A stretch of 64,000 bases of DNA, taken from assembly GCF_900113435.1 (NCBI RefSeq), contig NZ_FOPG01000001.1, positions 310,001 through 374,000 of the forward strand, read 5' to 3'. The notes under the pieces were generated by a model. That model ran no database searches. It worked only from the letters and a program-made list of their open reading frames with translations, and was not told the DNA's origin. This DNA comes from Sulfitobacter dubius (GTDB lineage Bacteria; Pseudomonadota; Alphaproteobacteria; Rhodobacterales; Rhodobacteraceae). A program made the position numbers and the translations under genes. Numbering within the stretch: the stretch's first letter is position 1; every line of letters begins with the position of its first letter. Below, piece after piece: positions 1 through 8,878 of the stretch.

Positions 1-492
1 GAGGTACTGCGGATCGGAGGTATAGATCTGCAACCCCGTCTCACCATTGGTGATCGGCGTTAGCACCGAATAGGCGAGGTTGAACGACATCTGCGCGAAG
101 GCCAGCGTCAGGATCGAAAAGTAGATGCCCGAGCGTCGCAGGCTGATAAAGCCAATCAGCGCCGAGAACAGCCCCGCCATGATGACGGCCAGCACCAGCG
201 CGGGCACGACGTTGTAGCTGAGCAGTTTGAACATCCACACGGCAGAGTAGGAACCGACACCCAGAAAGGCCGCATGGCCGAAGGAGAGATAGCCGGTCAG
301 CCCGAAGAGGATGTTGAACCCGATGGCGAAGATGCCAAAGATCACAAAGCGTTGCATCAGGTCGGGGTAGCCCGCGTTGAATTGCGCAAGGCCCGAATCC
401 GCCGGAAAGGGGTTGAGGATGAAGGGGGCAAAGAGCGTGAGAACGACCACGACCCCCAAGAGAAGCGTATCGCGTTTTTCCAGTCCGAACAT
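1..492 (-). CDS. livM: Branched-chain amino acid/amide ABC transporter permease LivM (partial, C-terminus off the left edge)
   Basis: The first 164 codons of an inner-membrane permease are visible, running off the window edge. The ATG lies 3 bases after the livH stop. Hydrophobic segments alternate with short loops, and the segment [20 protein letters not shown] matches the conserved LivM signature. In this ABC family LivM pairs with LivH to form the membrane channel. The binding protein and livH lie directly upstream in the same direction, so this is one operon; the ATPase genes livG and livF would be expected beyond the left edge. Substrate cannot be told from the permease. Confidence 0.9.
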   Translation of the reverse strand, partial: MFGLEKRDTLLLGVVVVLTLFAPFILNPFPADSGLAQFNAGYPDLMQRFVIFGIFAIGFNILFGLTGYLSFGHAAFLGVGSYSAVWMFKLLSYNVVPALVLAVIMAGLFSALIGFISLRRSGIYFSILTLAFAQMSFNLAYSVLTPITNGETGLQIYTSDPQYL

Positions 493-495
493 GTC

Positions 496-1524
496 TTATT
501 CCTCCATCACGCCGCGGCGACCCATCAGACCGCGCGGGCGGACCAGCAGGATCACGATGGCAACGACGTAGATGATGATCTGGTCGATACCGTAGATGAT
601 GCTTTTGATTTCATTCATGGACGCGAGGCTTTCGAGGATGCCCAAGAGGAACCCCGCCAGCACCGCGCCGGGCAGGGAGCCCATGCCGCCGACCACGACG
701 ACAACAAAGCTCAGCACCAGAAAGTCCATGCCCATGTGATAATTGGGCGAGTTGATCGGCGCATACATCACCCCCGCAAGCCCCGCCACGGCGGCGGCGA
801 TGCCGAACATGATGGTAAAGCGGCGGTCGATGTCGATGCCCAGAAGCCCCACGGTTTCGCGGTCTGCCATGCCGGCGCGGACGACCATGCCGAAGGTGGT
901 GAATTGCAAGAAAGCAAAGACGGCGGCGATGATGAGTGTGGAAAAGCCAAAGTAGACCAAGCGCCAATAGGGGTAGGCCAAAGACGTGTCCAAGCCTAGG
1001 AGCGGCGCGAAGTCGAAGCTGCCGACAAAGGCCTGCGGCGCAGGGGTGGGGATCGGGTTGGCGCCGTAGAAATACTTGACGACTTCCTGCAGGACGATGG
1101 CAAGGCCGAAGGTCACGAGGATCTGATCCGCATGGGGACGCTTATAGAAATGTTTGATCAGCCCGCGTTCCATGATGAAGCCAATGAGCAGCATCACCGG
1201 GATCGCAAAGAGGATCGCCAGCGGCACCGACCAATCGATAATCGCCTGCCCCGTTTCCGGCCCGAACCACTGTTCGACATAGGGCGTTTTGACCTTCAGC
1301 GGATTGCCGAGGAAATCCTTCTTGGTCTCGTCGATGGTCTCGACGCTCAGGGTCAGAATGCGTTGCAGCGTGACCGAACAGAAAGCCCCGATCATGAAAA
1401 GCGCCCCATGGGCGAAATTGACCACGCCAAGGGTGCCGAAGATCAGCGTCAGCCCAAGCGCAATGAGCGCATAGGCAGAGCCTTTGTCGAGGCCGTTGAG
1501 TATTTGCAGAAGGATTGCGTCCAT
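496..1524 (-). CDS. livH: Branched-chain amino acid/amide ABC transporter permease LivH
   Basis: A 342-residue polytopic membrane protein with LivH hallmarks: an N-terminal ILNGLDKGSAYALIALGLTL helix and the GTLGVVNFAHGALFMIGAF motif. A polar stretch of about 35 residues between the first membrane segments is longer than in Escherichia coli LivH and probably faces the periplasm. I chose the ATG at 1524 because AGGTGGGG ends a few bases upstream; a GTG at 1533 in the same frame is the alternative. It lies between the binding-protein gene (101-base gap) and livM (3-base gap), so it is co-transcribed with both. Confidence 0.9.
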   Translation of the reverse strand: MDAILLQILNGLDKGSAYALIALGLTLIFGTLGVVNFAHGALFMIGAFCSVTLQRILTLSVETIDETKKDFLGNPLKVKTPYVEQWFGPETGQAIIDWSVPLAILFAIPVMLLIGFIMERGLIKHFYKRPHADQILVTFGLAIVLQEVVKYFYGANPIPTPAPQAFVGSFDFAPLLGLDTSLAYPYWRLVYFGFSTLIIAAVFAFLQFTTFGMVVRAGMADRETVGLLGIDIDRRFTIMFGIAAAVAGLAGVMYAPINSPNYHMGMDFLVLSFVVVVVGGMGSLPGAVLAGFLLGILESLASMNEIKSIIYGIDQIIIYVVAIVILLVRPRGLMGRRGVMEE

Positions 1525-1625
1525 GGTCCCCACCTGTAAGGGAAGCGTTTACAAGCGGCAGGGCCGCATGCAGCGATAAAAAGGGCGCGCAGGATCAGGC
1601 CCGCGCGCCATCTGATTTCAGCGGA

Positions 1626-2972
1626 TCACGCGCCGGGGTTGCATTTGCCCAGATCACCGCCCGCGAACATCGGGTGATCGGGGGCATATTCGACCTGTGC
1701 ACGGGGCGTCTGTTCGACGATCTCAAGCGTGTCGTATTCGTTAGTCGGGTTCTCCGCCCCCTTCATCACGAGCACGTCCTTGAAGCATTGGTGATCGTCC
1801 GCGCGGTAGAGCGTCGGCCCGTTGCCCAGACCGTCGAACTCATAGCCCTCCAGCGCCTCGACCACGGCGCAGGGGTTGAATGAGCCCGCGCGTTCCACCG
1901 CATCGGCGTAGAGCAGGGTCTGCACGTAGCAGGTATGCGCGGAGTTCGACGGCGGACGGCCATATTTCTCACCAAAGGATTTGGTGAAGGCTTTGGACCC
2001 TTCGTCTTGCAATTGCCAGTTCCAGTTCATCGAGCCGATGACCCCCTGCACGTTGGCCCCGGCACCGGCGGCCATCAGTTCGGAGTAGAGCGGCACGACG
2101 ATCTCGAATTTCTTGCCGTTGACCTCTTTGTCGAGCAGGCCGAACTGCACCGCATTGGTGAGCGAGTTCACCATGTTTCCGCCGTAGTGGTTCAGCACCA
2201 GCACATCGGCGCCGGAGTTTAGCACCGGCGCGATATAGGAGCTGAAGTCGGTCGAGGCGAGCGGCGTCAGCACGTTCTCCACGGTCTCCCAGCCCATCGC
2301 CTCGGTCGCGGCAGCGATGGATTCCTGCTGGGTCCAGCCCCAGTTGTAATCCGCCGTCAGGTGATAGGCGCGGCGCTCAGACCCATAGGCGTTCTTGAGC
2401 ACCGGGGCGAGGGCGGCGGCAGACATATAGGCGTTGAAGAAATGCCGGAAGCCATTGGCCTTGCGGTCCTTGCCGGTGGTGTCGTTGGCATGGGTCAGAC
2501 CCGCCATGAAGATCACGCCCGCCGATTGGCAAAGGTCCTGCACCGCCACGGCCACGCCCGAGGACGAGCCGCCATTGATCATCACCGCGCCGTCTTTTTC
2601 GATCATCGACTTGGCGCTGGCGCGGGCCGCGTCGGATTTGGTCTGGGTGTCGCCCGTGACATATTCGACCTTCTTGCCCAGAATGCCGTTCCCTTTCAGC
2701 GCTTTAGAACTGAAGGTGTTCATCATGCCGCCGTCGCCCCCGCCATTGAGGTGCTCGACCGCAAGCTCCTGCGCGCGCAGCTCATCCAGACCCTCTTCGG
2801 CATAGGGGCCGGTCTGGGGCACGTTGAAGCCAAGCGTGACCGTGCTGCCCGTAGGGGCATTGGTAAAGCCCGCGTGATTTTCCGCGCGCAGATAGGTCGG
2901 CAGCGCCAACCCTGCACCGGCAACCGCGCCGGTCTGGATCAGTCCGCGGCGTGTCAGTTTTGTAAACGACAT
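1626..2972 (-). CDS. ABC transporter substrate-binding protein, LivK/amide type, Tat-exported
   Basis: A 448-residue periplasmic binding protein of the type I (LivK/UrtA-like) fold. The N-terminus TRRGLIQTGAVAGAGLALP reads as a twin-arginine signal. The mature part begins with the family pattern VTLGFNVPQTGPYAEEG and continues with alternating alpha/beta segments. The start at 2972 is fixed by a GGAGGA ribosome site 4 bases upstream; the open frame extends to 3209 but that extension overlaps the divergent promoter. It heads the livH-livM operon and diverges from an ScfR-type regulator, so control by that regulator is plausible. Ligand is unknown: amino acids, amides, urea or short organic acids are all possible. 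Confidence 0.85.
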   Translation of the reverse strand: MSFTKLTRRGLIQTGAVAGAGLALPTYLRAENHAGFTNAPTGSTVTLGFNVPQTGPYAEEGLDELRAQELAVEHLNGGGDGGMMNTFSSKALKGNGILGKKVEYVTGDTQTKSDAARASAKSMIEKDGAVMINGGSSSGVAVAVQDLCQSAGVIFMAGLTHANDTTGKDRKANGFRHFFNAYMSAAALAPVLKNAYGSERRAYHLTADYNWGWTQQESIAAATEAMGWETVENVLTPLASTDFSSYIAPVLNSGADVLVLNHYGGNMVNSLTNAVQFGLLDKEVNGKKFEIVVPLYSELMAAGAGANVQGVIGSMNWNWQLQDEGSKAFTKSFGEKYGRPPSNSAHTCYVQTLLYADAVERAGSFNPCAVVEALEGYEFDGLGNGPTLYRADDHQCFKDVLVMKGAENPTNEYDTLEIVEQTPRAQVEYAPDHPMFAGGDLGKCNPGA

Positions 2973-3101
2973 GAAGTCCTCCCATGTTTTTAAGAGCCGT
3001 GGCAGCGGAACCTCCCCCGGTGCCACGGCGCGCAAGAATGCAAAGAAACTATGGCGCGGAAACTGAAAACCGATCAATAACCTGCTTGATGGAAACGATA
3101 T

Positions 3102-3142
3102 TTCTGTAAATATATTCGCAATCACTTCGCGAGGTTTGTAAA
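3102..3142. promoter_or_regulatory. Candidate ScfR-type operator half-sites in the divergent promoter region
   Basis: The 235-base intergenic region between the binding-protein gene and the XRE regulator is AT-rich. It contains TTCTGTAA (3102-3109) and ATTCGCAA (3114-3121), a 12-base-period pair with a 4-base spacer, and TTTGTAAA at 3135-3142. ScfR-family regulators such as PccR of Rhodobacter sphaeroides are reported to bind TTTGCAAA-N4-TTTGCAAA. The match here is degenerate, so assignment to the adjacent regulator is inference. Confidence 0.35.
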
Positions 3143-3207
3143 TAACATGATGTTGCGCCGCAGAAAGACCTTGAAACAACGGGCGAAACCACGCGCGGAG
3201 CGACCTC

Positions 3208-4500
3208 ATGCGTGAGGGGCTGACTGGCAGCCGTATCCGTGAGCGGCGGGTGATGGCGGGGGTGAAGCAAGCTGAGTTGGCCCAGCAAAGCGGTATCTCG
3301 GCCAGTTACCTCAATCTGATCGAACATAACCGACGCAGAATCGGCGGGAAACTCTTGCTCAACATCGCCCATGCGCTTGGGGTGGAGCCGCAGGCGCTGA
3401 CCGAAGGGGCCGAAGCCGCGCTGATCGCCGCGCTGCGCGAAGCGGCTGAGGATGCAGGGCTGATGGGGCCGGAAAGCGACCGCGCCGACGAATTCGCGGG
3501 GCGTTTCCCGGGGTGGGCCAAAGTGCTCGCCACCAGCCAGCGGCGCATTGATGCGTTGGAGCAGACGGTAGAGGCGTTGTCAGACCGGTTGGCCCATGAT
3601 CCGCAGCTTGCCACGTCGATGCATGAGCTGCTCAGCACCGCTGCCGCCATCCGATCGACCGCCTCGATTTTGGCGGAGACGGACAGTCTGCAGCCCGAAT
3701 GGCGCGACCGGTTCCATGCGAACATTCACGAGGATAGCCGCCGCCTGTCTGACAGCGCGCAGGCGCTGGTGACCTATTTTGACAATGCCGCCGAGACCCG
3801 TGAGGTGGCCCACTCCCCGCAGGCGGAGGTGGAAGCTTTTCTCGCCGCGCATGACTACCGCTTTGACCCGTTGGAGCAGGCCCGCGCCCCGCAGGAGGCA
3901 ATCGCGGCGCTTGTGGAGCAGGCCGATGCGCTCAAGACCAAGGCCGCGCAGCATATCGCGACGGGGGTGTTGCAACAGATCGCGCGGGACGCGGCGGCGC
4001 TGCCCTTGGCGCGTCTGGAGCGGACCGTTGAGGAGACGGGCCATGACCCAGCCGAATTGGCACGCAGATTGGACCAGCCGATGGGCCGGGTGCTGCGGCG
4101 CTTGGCGTCTTTGCCCGATTTGGGTGCGGGGCTGGTGGTCTGTGACCGCTCGGGCAGCGTGACCTTTGCCAAGTCGATCGAAGGGTTCACCGTGCCACGC
4201 TTTGGGGCCTGCTGCCCGCTTTGGCCGCTTTTTGCGGTGCAGGGCCAGCCGGGGCTGGTGGTGAAATCTCGCGTCATGCAGATGGGCCGGGGTCAGGCGC
4301 TGTTTGAGGCGATCGCGACCTGCGAAGTTCAGGCCGCCGCCGCCTATAACACGCCGCCCTTGAGCCAATCGGTCATGTTGCTTTTGCCGGTGCCGTCGGG
4401 GGCGGCACCTGCGCAGCCCGTGGGCGCAACCTGCCGGATTTGTCCGGTCGAAGGATGCCGCGCCCGGCGCGAACCTTCGATCTTGCGCGACGGAATCTAA
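3208..4500 (+). CDS. XRE-family transcriptional regulator with ScfR-type (DUF2083) C-terminal domain
   Basis: A 430-residue cytoplasmic DNA-binding protein. Residues about 8-62 form the helix-turn-helix (KQAELAQQSGISASYLNLIE). A linker of about 200 residues follows, then a C-terminal effector domain with the family's cysteine-bearing ending (GATCRICPVEGCRARREPS). Proteins of this short-chain fatty acyl-CoA regulator family control acetate, propionate and methylcitrate genes in actinobacteria and alphaproteobacteria. GGAG at 3197-3200 supports the ATG at 3208. It diverges from the ABC transporter and runs in the same direction as a response regulator and a symporter-linked kinase, consistent with a carboxylate-sensing module. 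Effector and targets are not shown by sequence. Confidence 0.85.
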   Translation: MREGLTGSRIRERRVMAGVKQAELAQQSGISASYLNLIEHNRRRIGGKLLLNIAHALGVEPQALTEGAEAALIAALREAAEDAGLMGPESDRADEFAGRFPGWAKVLATSQRRIDALEQTVEALSDRLAHDPQLATSMHELLSTAAAIRSTASILAETDSLQPEWRDRFHANIHEDSRRLSDSAQALVTYFDNAAETREVAHSPQAEVEAFLAAHDYRFDPLEQARAPQEAIAALVEQADALKTKAAQHIATGVLQQIARDAAALPLARLERTVEETGHDPAELARRLDQPMGRVLRRLASLPDLGAGLVVCDRSGSVTFAKSIEGFTVPRFGACCPLWPLFAVQGQPGLVVKSRVMQMGRGQALFEAIATCEVQAAAAYNTPPLSQSVMLLLPVPSGAAPAQPVGATCRICPVEGCRARREPSILRDGI

Positions 4501-4615
4501 CAGGCGCTCAGGCAGTTTTTGACAGGGCTGCCAAACCGATGCATGCTCGCCCCGGTGCGCGAGACCCTGCAACAAGACGGGGCGGTCGCACACCGAGGGG
4601 GGAGACTTTTTGCCG

Positions 4616-4984
4616 ATGAGCAAACTCGTAGTTTTGGTGGAGGACGAGGTGAATATCGCCGAGGCCATCCGCTTTTTGTTGGGCCAAGAGGGCTGGCGGG
4701 TGGAGACGCTGGCCAATGGATCGGGCGCGGTGGAGGTGATCCGCAAGGCATCGCCTGATCTGGTGATGCTGGATGTCATGCTGCCGGGCAAGAGCGGATT
4801 TGAGATACTCGATGAGCTGCGCGGTGACCCGGCAATGGAGACCTTGCCGGTCTTGATGCTGACCGCGCGCGGCCAAAGCCGGGACCGCGCTATGGCCGAG
4901 AAGGCCGGGGTCAGCCGCTTTATGACCAAGCCGTTTTCGAACTCAGAGATGCTCGACGCGGTGCGCGACCTGATCGCCAGTTAA
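4616..4984 (+). CDS. Single-domain response regulator (CheY-like receiver)
   Basis: About 122 residues, only a receiver domain. The acidic pocket (VEDE near the start), the phospho-accepting Asp in DLVMLDVMLPG, the TARG segment and the conserved Lys in MTKPF are all present. There is no DNA-binding output domain, unlike CrbR, the LuxR-type partner of CrbS kinases. The gene is two ORFs upstream of the SLC5-kinase and is its likely partner. A TTG at 4610 sits closer to the GGAG ribosome site (4601-4604) and could be the true start, adding two residues. Output must come from a partner protein or a phosphorelay. Confidence 0.85.
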   Translation: MSKLVVLVEDEVNIAEAIRFLLGQEGWRVETLANGSGAVEVIRKASPDLVMLDVMLPGKSGFEILDELRGDPAMETLPVLMLTARGQSRDRAMAEKAGVSRFMTKPFSNSEMLDAVRDLIAS

Positions 4985-4990
4985 CCCGCC

Positions 4991-5293
4991 ATGCCCCGCT
5001 CTCCGATCTTTCTGGAAAAACGCGGCTACCGCCAGCGGCGCATGATGGATGCGGTGCGGCTGCTGCCGTTTCTGGGGCTGATGCTATGGATGGTGCCGTT
5101 GCTGTGGCCCGTGCCAGAGATCCTGCCTGACGCCACCCCCGAACCCACCGAGCCGACAATCGCTATGAGCGTGGCACTGCGCTATCTCTTCGGGGTTTGG
5201 GCGTTGCTGATCTTGGCGACATGGGCGCTCTGGCGGCGGACGCGGGATGTGGCGTCGGACGGGGGTGCCGATACCAAAGACGGGCCGCGCTGA
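4991..5293 (+). CDS. Small inner-membrane protein encoded with the SLC5-histidine kinase
   Basis: A 100-residue protein with a basic N-terminus (KRGYRQRR), a membrane helix at about residues 20-40, a short Pro/Glu-rich external loop, a second helix at about 58-80 and a polar tail. It resembles the small membrane partners encoded just before acetate-type sodium:solute symporters in other bacteria, but I do not recognise a named family. Its stop overlaps the kinase start (TGATG at 5291-5295), so the two are translationally coupled. A role in assembling or modulating the sensor's transporter domain is inference. Confidence 0.7.
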   Translation: MPRSPIFLEKRGYRQRRMMDAVRLLPFLGLMLWMVPLLWPVPEILPDATPEPTEPTIAMSVALRYLFGVWALLILATWALWRRTRDVASDGGADTKDGPR

Positions 5294-8043
5294 TGGTGTC
5301 GCTCAACCAGTTGGTCGCGGTATGTCTGATGTATGTCGCGGGGCTGTTCATCGTGGCCTTTGCCGCCGAACGCGCGGCCTTGCGCGGGCAGGGCGGCTGG
5401 CTGCTGCGCTCGCCACTGGTCTATACCCTGTCCCTGTCGATCTATTGCACCGCTTGGACCTTTTATGGCGCGGTGGGCTATGCCGCGCGTTCGGGGTTGG
5501 AGTATGTGACGATTTACCTTGGCCCGTCGCTGGTGATGATCGGTTGGTGGTGGGGGCTGCGGCGTTTGGTGCGGATCGGGCGGAGCCATCGGGTGACCTC
5601 TATCGCCGACCTGATTTCTTCGCGCTACGGCAAGTCAAACACGTTGGCAATTGTGGTGACGGTCATGGCCGTGATCGGCGTGACACCCTATATCGCGCTG
5701 CAATTACAGTCGGTTATATTGTCCCTGTCGATTTTCGCCGCCGCGGATGTGCCGCTGGCCGAAGCGGGAGGCGATGTGATCAACCGTGGGCAGGCCGCCC
5801 TCTGGGTGGCGGCGGGGCTGACGCTGTTTACGGTGCTTTTCGGCACGCGGAACCTGAACGTGAACGAGCGGCACCACGGCGTTGTCATCGCCATCGCGGT
5901 TGAGGCGGTGGTGAAGCTGCTGGCACTGGTGGCGGTCGGTATCTACGTGATCTGGGGGCTGGCCGGAGGCTTGAGTGAGACTTTGGCGCGGATCGATGCC
6001 TCGGACATCGGCCAATGGGAAGTCCAAGGCAGCCGTTGGGCCGCGCTGACGGTGCTTTCGGGGGCCGCGCTTTTGTGCCTGCCGCGCATGTTTCAGGTGA
6101 TGGTGGTCGAGAATGACGACGAGCGCCAGTTGCAGATCGCCAGCTGGGCCTTCCCGCTTTATATGATGTTGATGAGTCTTTTCGTCGTGCCAATCGCGGT
6201 GGTGGGGCTGGACCTGATGCCCGAAGGCGCGAACCCCGATCTGTTTGTGCTGAGCCTGCCGCTGAGCCAAGGCCAGAATGGGCTGGCGATGTTGTCTTTC
6301 TTGGGCGGGTTTTCGTCAGCCACCTCGATGGTGATCGTCGCCACGCTGGCACTTTCGACCATGGTCAGCAACCACATCGTCATGCCGATTTGGCTGGCGT
6401 TTCGGCGCGACGGGGCGACGCAGTCGGGTGACGTGCGCAATATCGTGATCCTCGCGCGGCGGCTGTCGATCTTTTGCGTGGTCGGGCTAGGCTACCTCTA
6501 CTACCGCGCCTCGGGCGGCAGCGGGGCGCTGGCGGCGATTGGCACGATCTCCTTCGGCGGTGTGGCGCAGTTTTTGCCTGCCATGTTGGGCGGTGTCCTG
6601 TGGCGCGGGGCCACGCGGGCAGGGGCACTTTGTGGGCTGGGCACGGGCTTTGTGCTGTGGGTCTTCACCATGCTGCTGCCCAGTTTCGGCGCGGATGTGG
6701 CATTGTCGAGCGCGACTTTGGAGAGCGGGCTGTGGGGGCTTGCGTGGCTACGTCCCGAGGCGCTCTTTGGCATCGCTGGGATTGACCCGACGGTGCATGC
6801 GGTGGTCTGGAGCCTTGCGCTTAACACGCTGGTCTTCGTGGTCGTCTCGCTTTTCAGCTTTCCCGCGCCTCTGGAGCGGCTTCAGGGCGCGCAATTCGTT
6901 AATGTCTTTGACCACTCCGGCCCGGCGCGGGGGTGGACGGCCTCAGTCGCGGGCAGCGAAGACCTGATGATCATGGCGCAGCGGATCTTGGGCGCTACAG
7001 AGGCGCAGGCGTTCTTTGCGCGAGAAGCGGAACGGCAAGGGCATGGGCAACGCCTGCCGGAACCCACGCCACGATTCGTACAGGCGTTGGAGCGGGAGTT
7101 GGCGGCTTCGGTCGGGGCGGCGACGGCCCATGCGATGGTGGCCCAGATCGTCGGCGGGGCGTCTGTTTCGGTGCAGGACCTGCTCGCCGTGGCCGACGAA
7201 TCCGCGCAGATGTTGGAGTATTCCAGCCAGCTTGAAACCAAATCGCGGGAGTTGACAGAAACGGCGGCGCAGCTGCGCGCGGCGAATGAGAAGCTCACGC
7301 AATTGTCGCTGCAAAAGGACAGTTTTCTCAGTCAAATCAGCCATGAATTGCGCACGCCGATGACCTCGATCCGGTCGTTTTCCGAGATTCTACGCGACGC
7401 GCCGGACCTCACGGACGCGGATAAGAATCGCTACGCCACGATCATCCACAGCGAGACGATCCGCCTGACGCGGCTGTTGGACGATCTGCTGGATCTGTCG
7501 GTGCTGGAGAACGGGCAGGTGACGCTGAACCAGCGGGAGGGCAACCTGCGCGACCTGCTCGATCTGGCGGTGACCACGGCGCAGGCCGGGGCCACGCGCC
7601 CGCTTGAGGTGCTGCGCGATCCGCAGGCTGAGGATATCACACTGACGAGCGACCTCGACCGGCTGGTGCAGGTCTTTATCAACCTTGTCACCAACGCCCG
7701 CAAATACTGCGCTGCCGATCAGCCGCAACTGGTGATCTCTCCACAGGTCACGGCGCAGGGGCTGGTGATCGATTTCGTCGACAACGGCCACGGGATCGAT
7801 GCAGGATCAGAGGCGCTGATTTTCGAGAAATTTTCGCGCATCACCGGAGAGGGCGATGGCGCGGGCCTTGGTCTTGCCATCTGCCGCGAGATCATGTGCC
7901 GCTTGGGCGGGGAGATCAGCTTCTTGGGCAATGTGCCCGGCACGGCGTTCCGGGTGCAATTGCCGCAGAGCGTTCTGGCACCGCCTGCAAGAGACACCGG
8001 CCCAGCGGTCGGCCCCGTGGTCGGGGCCGACACGCGGTCTTAG
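5293..8043 (+). CDS. SLC5 symporter-STAC-histidine kinase fusion (CrbS-like sensor)
   Basis: A 916-residue membrane sensor kinase. Residues 1 to about 550 form a sodium:solute symporter (SLC5) domain with many hydrophobic helices. Residues about 554-665 look like the STAC linker domain known from such fusions. A short coiled coil precedes a HisKA domain with the phospho-acceptor in QISHELRTPM (His684). The ATPase domain follows, with its N box (NLVTNARKY), G1 (VDNGHGID) and G2 (GDGAGLGLAI). There is no fused receiver; the separate receiver gene upstream likely takes that role. CrbS proteins sense or transport acetate-like carboxylates and control acetate use. The upstream extension to 5197 is rejected because ATG 5293 is coupled to the preceding stop. 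Confidence 0.88.
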   Translation: MVSLNQLVAVCLMYVAGLFIVAFAAERAALRGQGGWLLRSPLVYTLSLSIYCTAWTFYGAVGYAARSGLEYVTIYLGPSLVMIGWWWGLRRLVRIGRSHRVTSIADLISSRYGKSNTLAIVVTVMAVIGVTPYIALQLQSVILSLSIFAAADVPLAEAGGDVINRGQAALWVAAGLTLFTVLFGTRNLNVNERHHGVVIAIAVEAVVKLLALVAVGIYVIWGLAGGLSETLARIDASDIGQWEVQGSRWAALTVLSGAALLCLPRMFQVMVVENDDERQLQIASWAFPLYMMLMSLFVVPIAVVGLDLMPEGANPDLFVLSLPLSQGQNGLAMLSFLGGFSSATSMVIVATLALSTMVSNHIVMPIWLAFRRDGATQSGDVRNIVILARRLSIFCVVGLGYLYYRASGGSGALAAIGTISFGGVAQFLPAMLGGVLWRGATRAGALCGLGTGFVLWVFTMLLPSFGADVALSSATLESGLWGLAWLRPEALFGIAGIDPTVHAVVWSLALNTLVFVVVSLFSFPAPLERLQGAQFVNVFDHSGPARGWTASVAGSEDLMIMAQRILGATEAQAFFAREAERQGHGQRLPEPTPRFVQALERELAASVGAATAHAMVAQIVGGASVSVQDLLAVADESAQMLEYSSQLETKSRELTETAAQLRAANEKLTQLSLQKDSFLSQISHELRTPMTSIRSFSEILRDAPDLTDADKNRYATIIHSETIRLTRLLDDLLDLSVLENGQVTLNQREGNLRDLLDLAVTTAQAGATRPLEVLRDPQAEDITLTSDLDRLVQVFINLVTNARKYCAADQPQLVISPQVTAQGLVIDFVDNGHGIDAGSEALIFEKFSRITGEGDGAGLGLAICREIMCRLGGEISFLGNVPGTAFRVQLPQSVLAPPARDTGPAVGPVVGADTRS

Positions 8044-8462
8044 CTGTAGCTCTGACCCAGCATAGGGCGCATGTTTTCAAGGTCATAGCCCCCCTGACGC
8101 GCCGCTTCGATGATCGCGTCACTGTCCATCTCACCAGCTTGGCCCAAGGCCCAAGCGATGGTCGAACGGGTGCCAGACGCGCAATAGGCCAGCACGGTGT
8201 CATCTGTCTCGACGCCAAGGGTGCGGTTGTTGGCGATGACATCGGGGGTCATGGTCTGATGGGTCAGCGGCTGTTCGGCAAAGGCGATGCCCGCCGCCTC
8301 GGCCGCTTCGCGCATGGCGGCGGCTTGGTGGCTGGGCGGCACTTCCGCATCAGGGCGGTTGCACAGGATGCGGGTGATGCCTTGGGCGCGCAGGCTTTCC
8401 ATGTCACCGGGCTCGATCTGCGGGGCGACGAAATAGCGGGGGGTGATTTGGCGAATATCCAT
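8040..8462 (-). CDS. TIGR01244/DUF442 family protein, phosphatase-like
   Basis: A 140-residue cytoplasmic protein opening with MDIRQITPRYFVAPQIEPGD, typical of the DUF442 family that is fused to or paired with sulfur-handling beta-lactamase-fold enzymes elsewhere. YCASGTRS forms a phosphatase/rhodanese-like Cys-x4-Arg loop, preceded by conserved acidic residues. No persulfide dioxygenase or rhodanese gene is next to it here. Its last bases overlap the end of the kinase gene, which points the opposite way. Substrate is unknown. Confidence 0.75.
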   Translation of the reverse strand: MDIRQITPRYFVAPQIEPGDMESLRAQGITRILCNRPDAEVPPSHQAAAMREAAEAAGIAFAEQPLTHQTMTPDVIANNRTLGVETDDTVLAYCASGTRSTIAWALGQAGEMDSDAIIEAARQGGYDLENMRPMLGQSYS

Positions 8463-8530
8463 GCGTCGATTTAAGCAGATGCAGCGGCCCTGTCCAGAGA
8501 CGGCTAAGACCCGCCGCGACCGCCCGCCGA

Positions 8531-8770
8531 TCAGCCCAGAGAGATGCCCAAAATTACCATCATCAGGCCGATGACGGATAGAAACAGCGCGCCCATGTTC
8601 AACGGCACCACTTTGCGCAACACAACGCGCATCGCCTCATCGTCAAGCTGGGCGCGTTTGGCGCGGCTCACTTTGATGATACACAAGCCAAGACCGAGCA
8701 ATCCCAGAAGGGACAGACCTGCGCCGCCCCAGACCATGAGATCGAAAATTGATGTGTTTGCGCTTTCCAT
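8531..8770 (-). CDS. Small two-helix membrane protein, unknown
   Basis: A 79-residue protein with two hydrophobic helices (about residues 10-30 and 52-75) joined by a basic cytoplasmic-looking loop (KVSRAKRAQLDDE). I do not recognise the family. The ATG at 8770 was chosen over an alternative start 12 codons upstream because it directly precedes the helix-bearing part; the ribosome site is weak for both. It is a single gene facing away from gapR across a 108-base gap. Confidence 0.6.
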   Translation of the reverse strand: MESANTSIFDLMVWGGAGLSLLGLLGLGLCIIKVSRAKRAQLDDEAMRVVLRKVVPLNMGALFLSVIGLMMVILGISLG

Positions 8771-8878
8771 GGCGGCAGAGCTACGCCAAACCGCCAAGGG
8801 GGGCAAGTCCCGCTTGCGGGCTGGGCGTGCAGCCTGTAGTCAAACCCGCCAGAGCCAGCCATTCCGTGAGGACTTTCC

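Noticed and set aside
274..999. 241-codon plus-strand frame over livM/livH
   Set aside because: Antisense to two recognised permease genes; charged, low-complexity translation typical of a shadow frame.
2973..3209. 79-codon N-terminal extension of the binding protein
   Set aside because: It would bury the signal peptide and consume the divergent promoter; a strong GGAGGA site marks the ATG at 2972.
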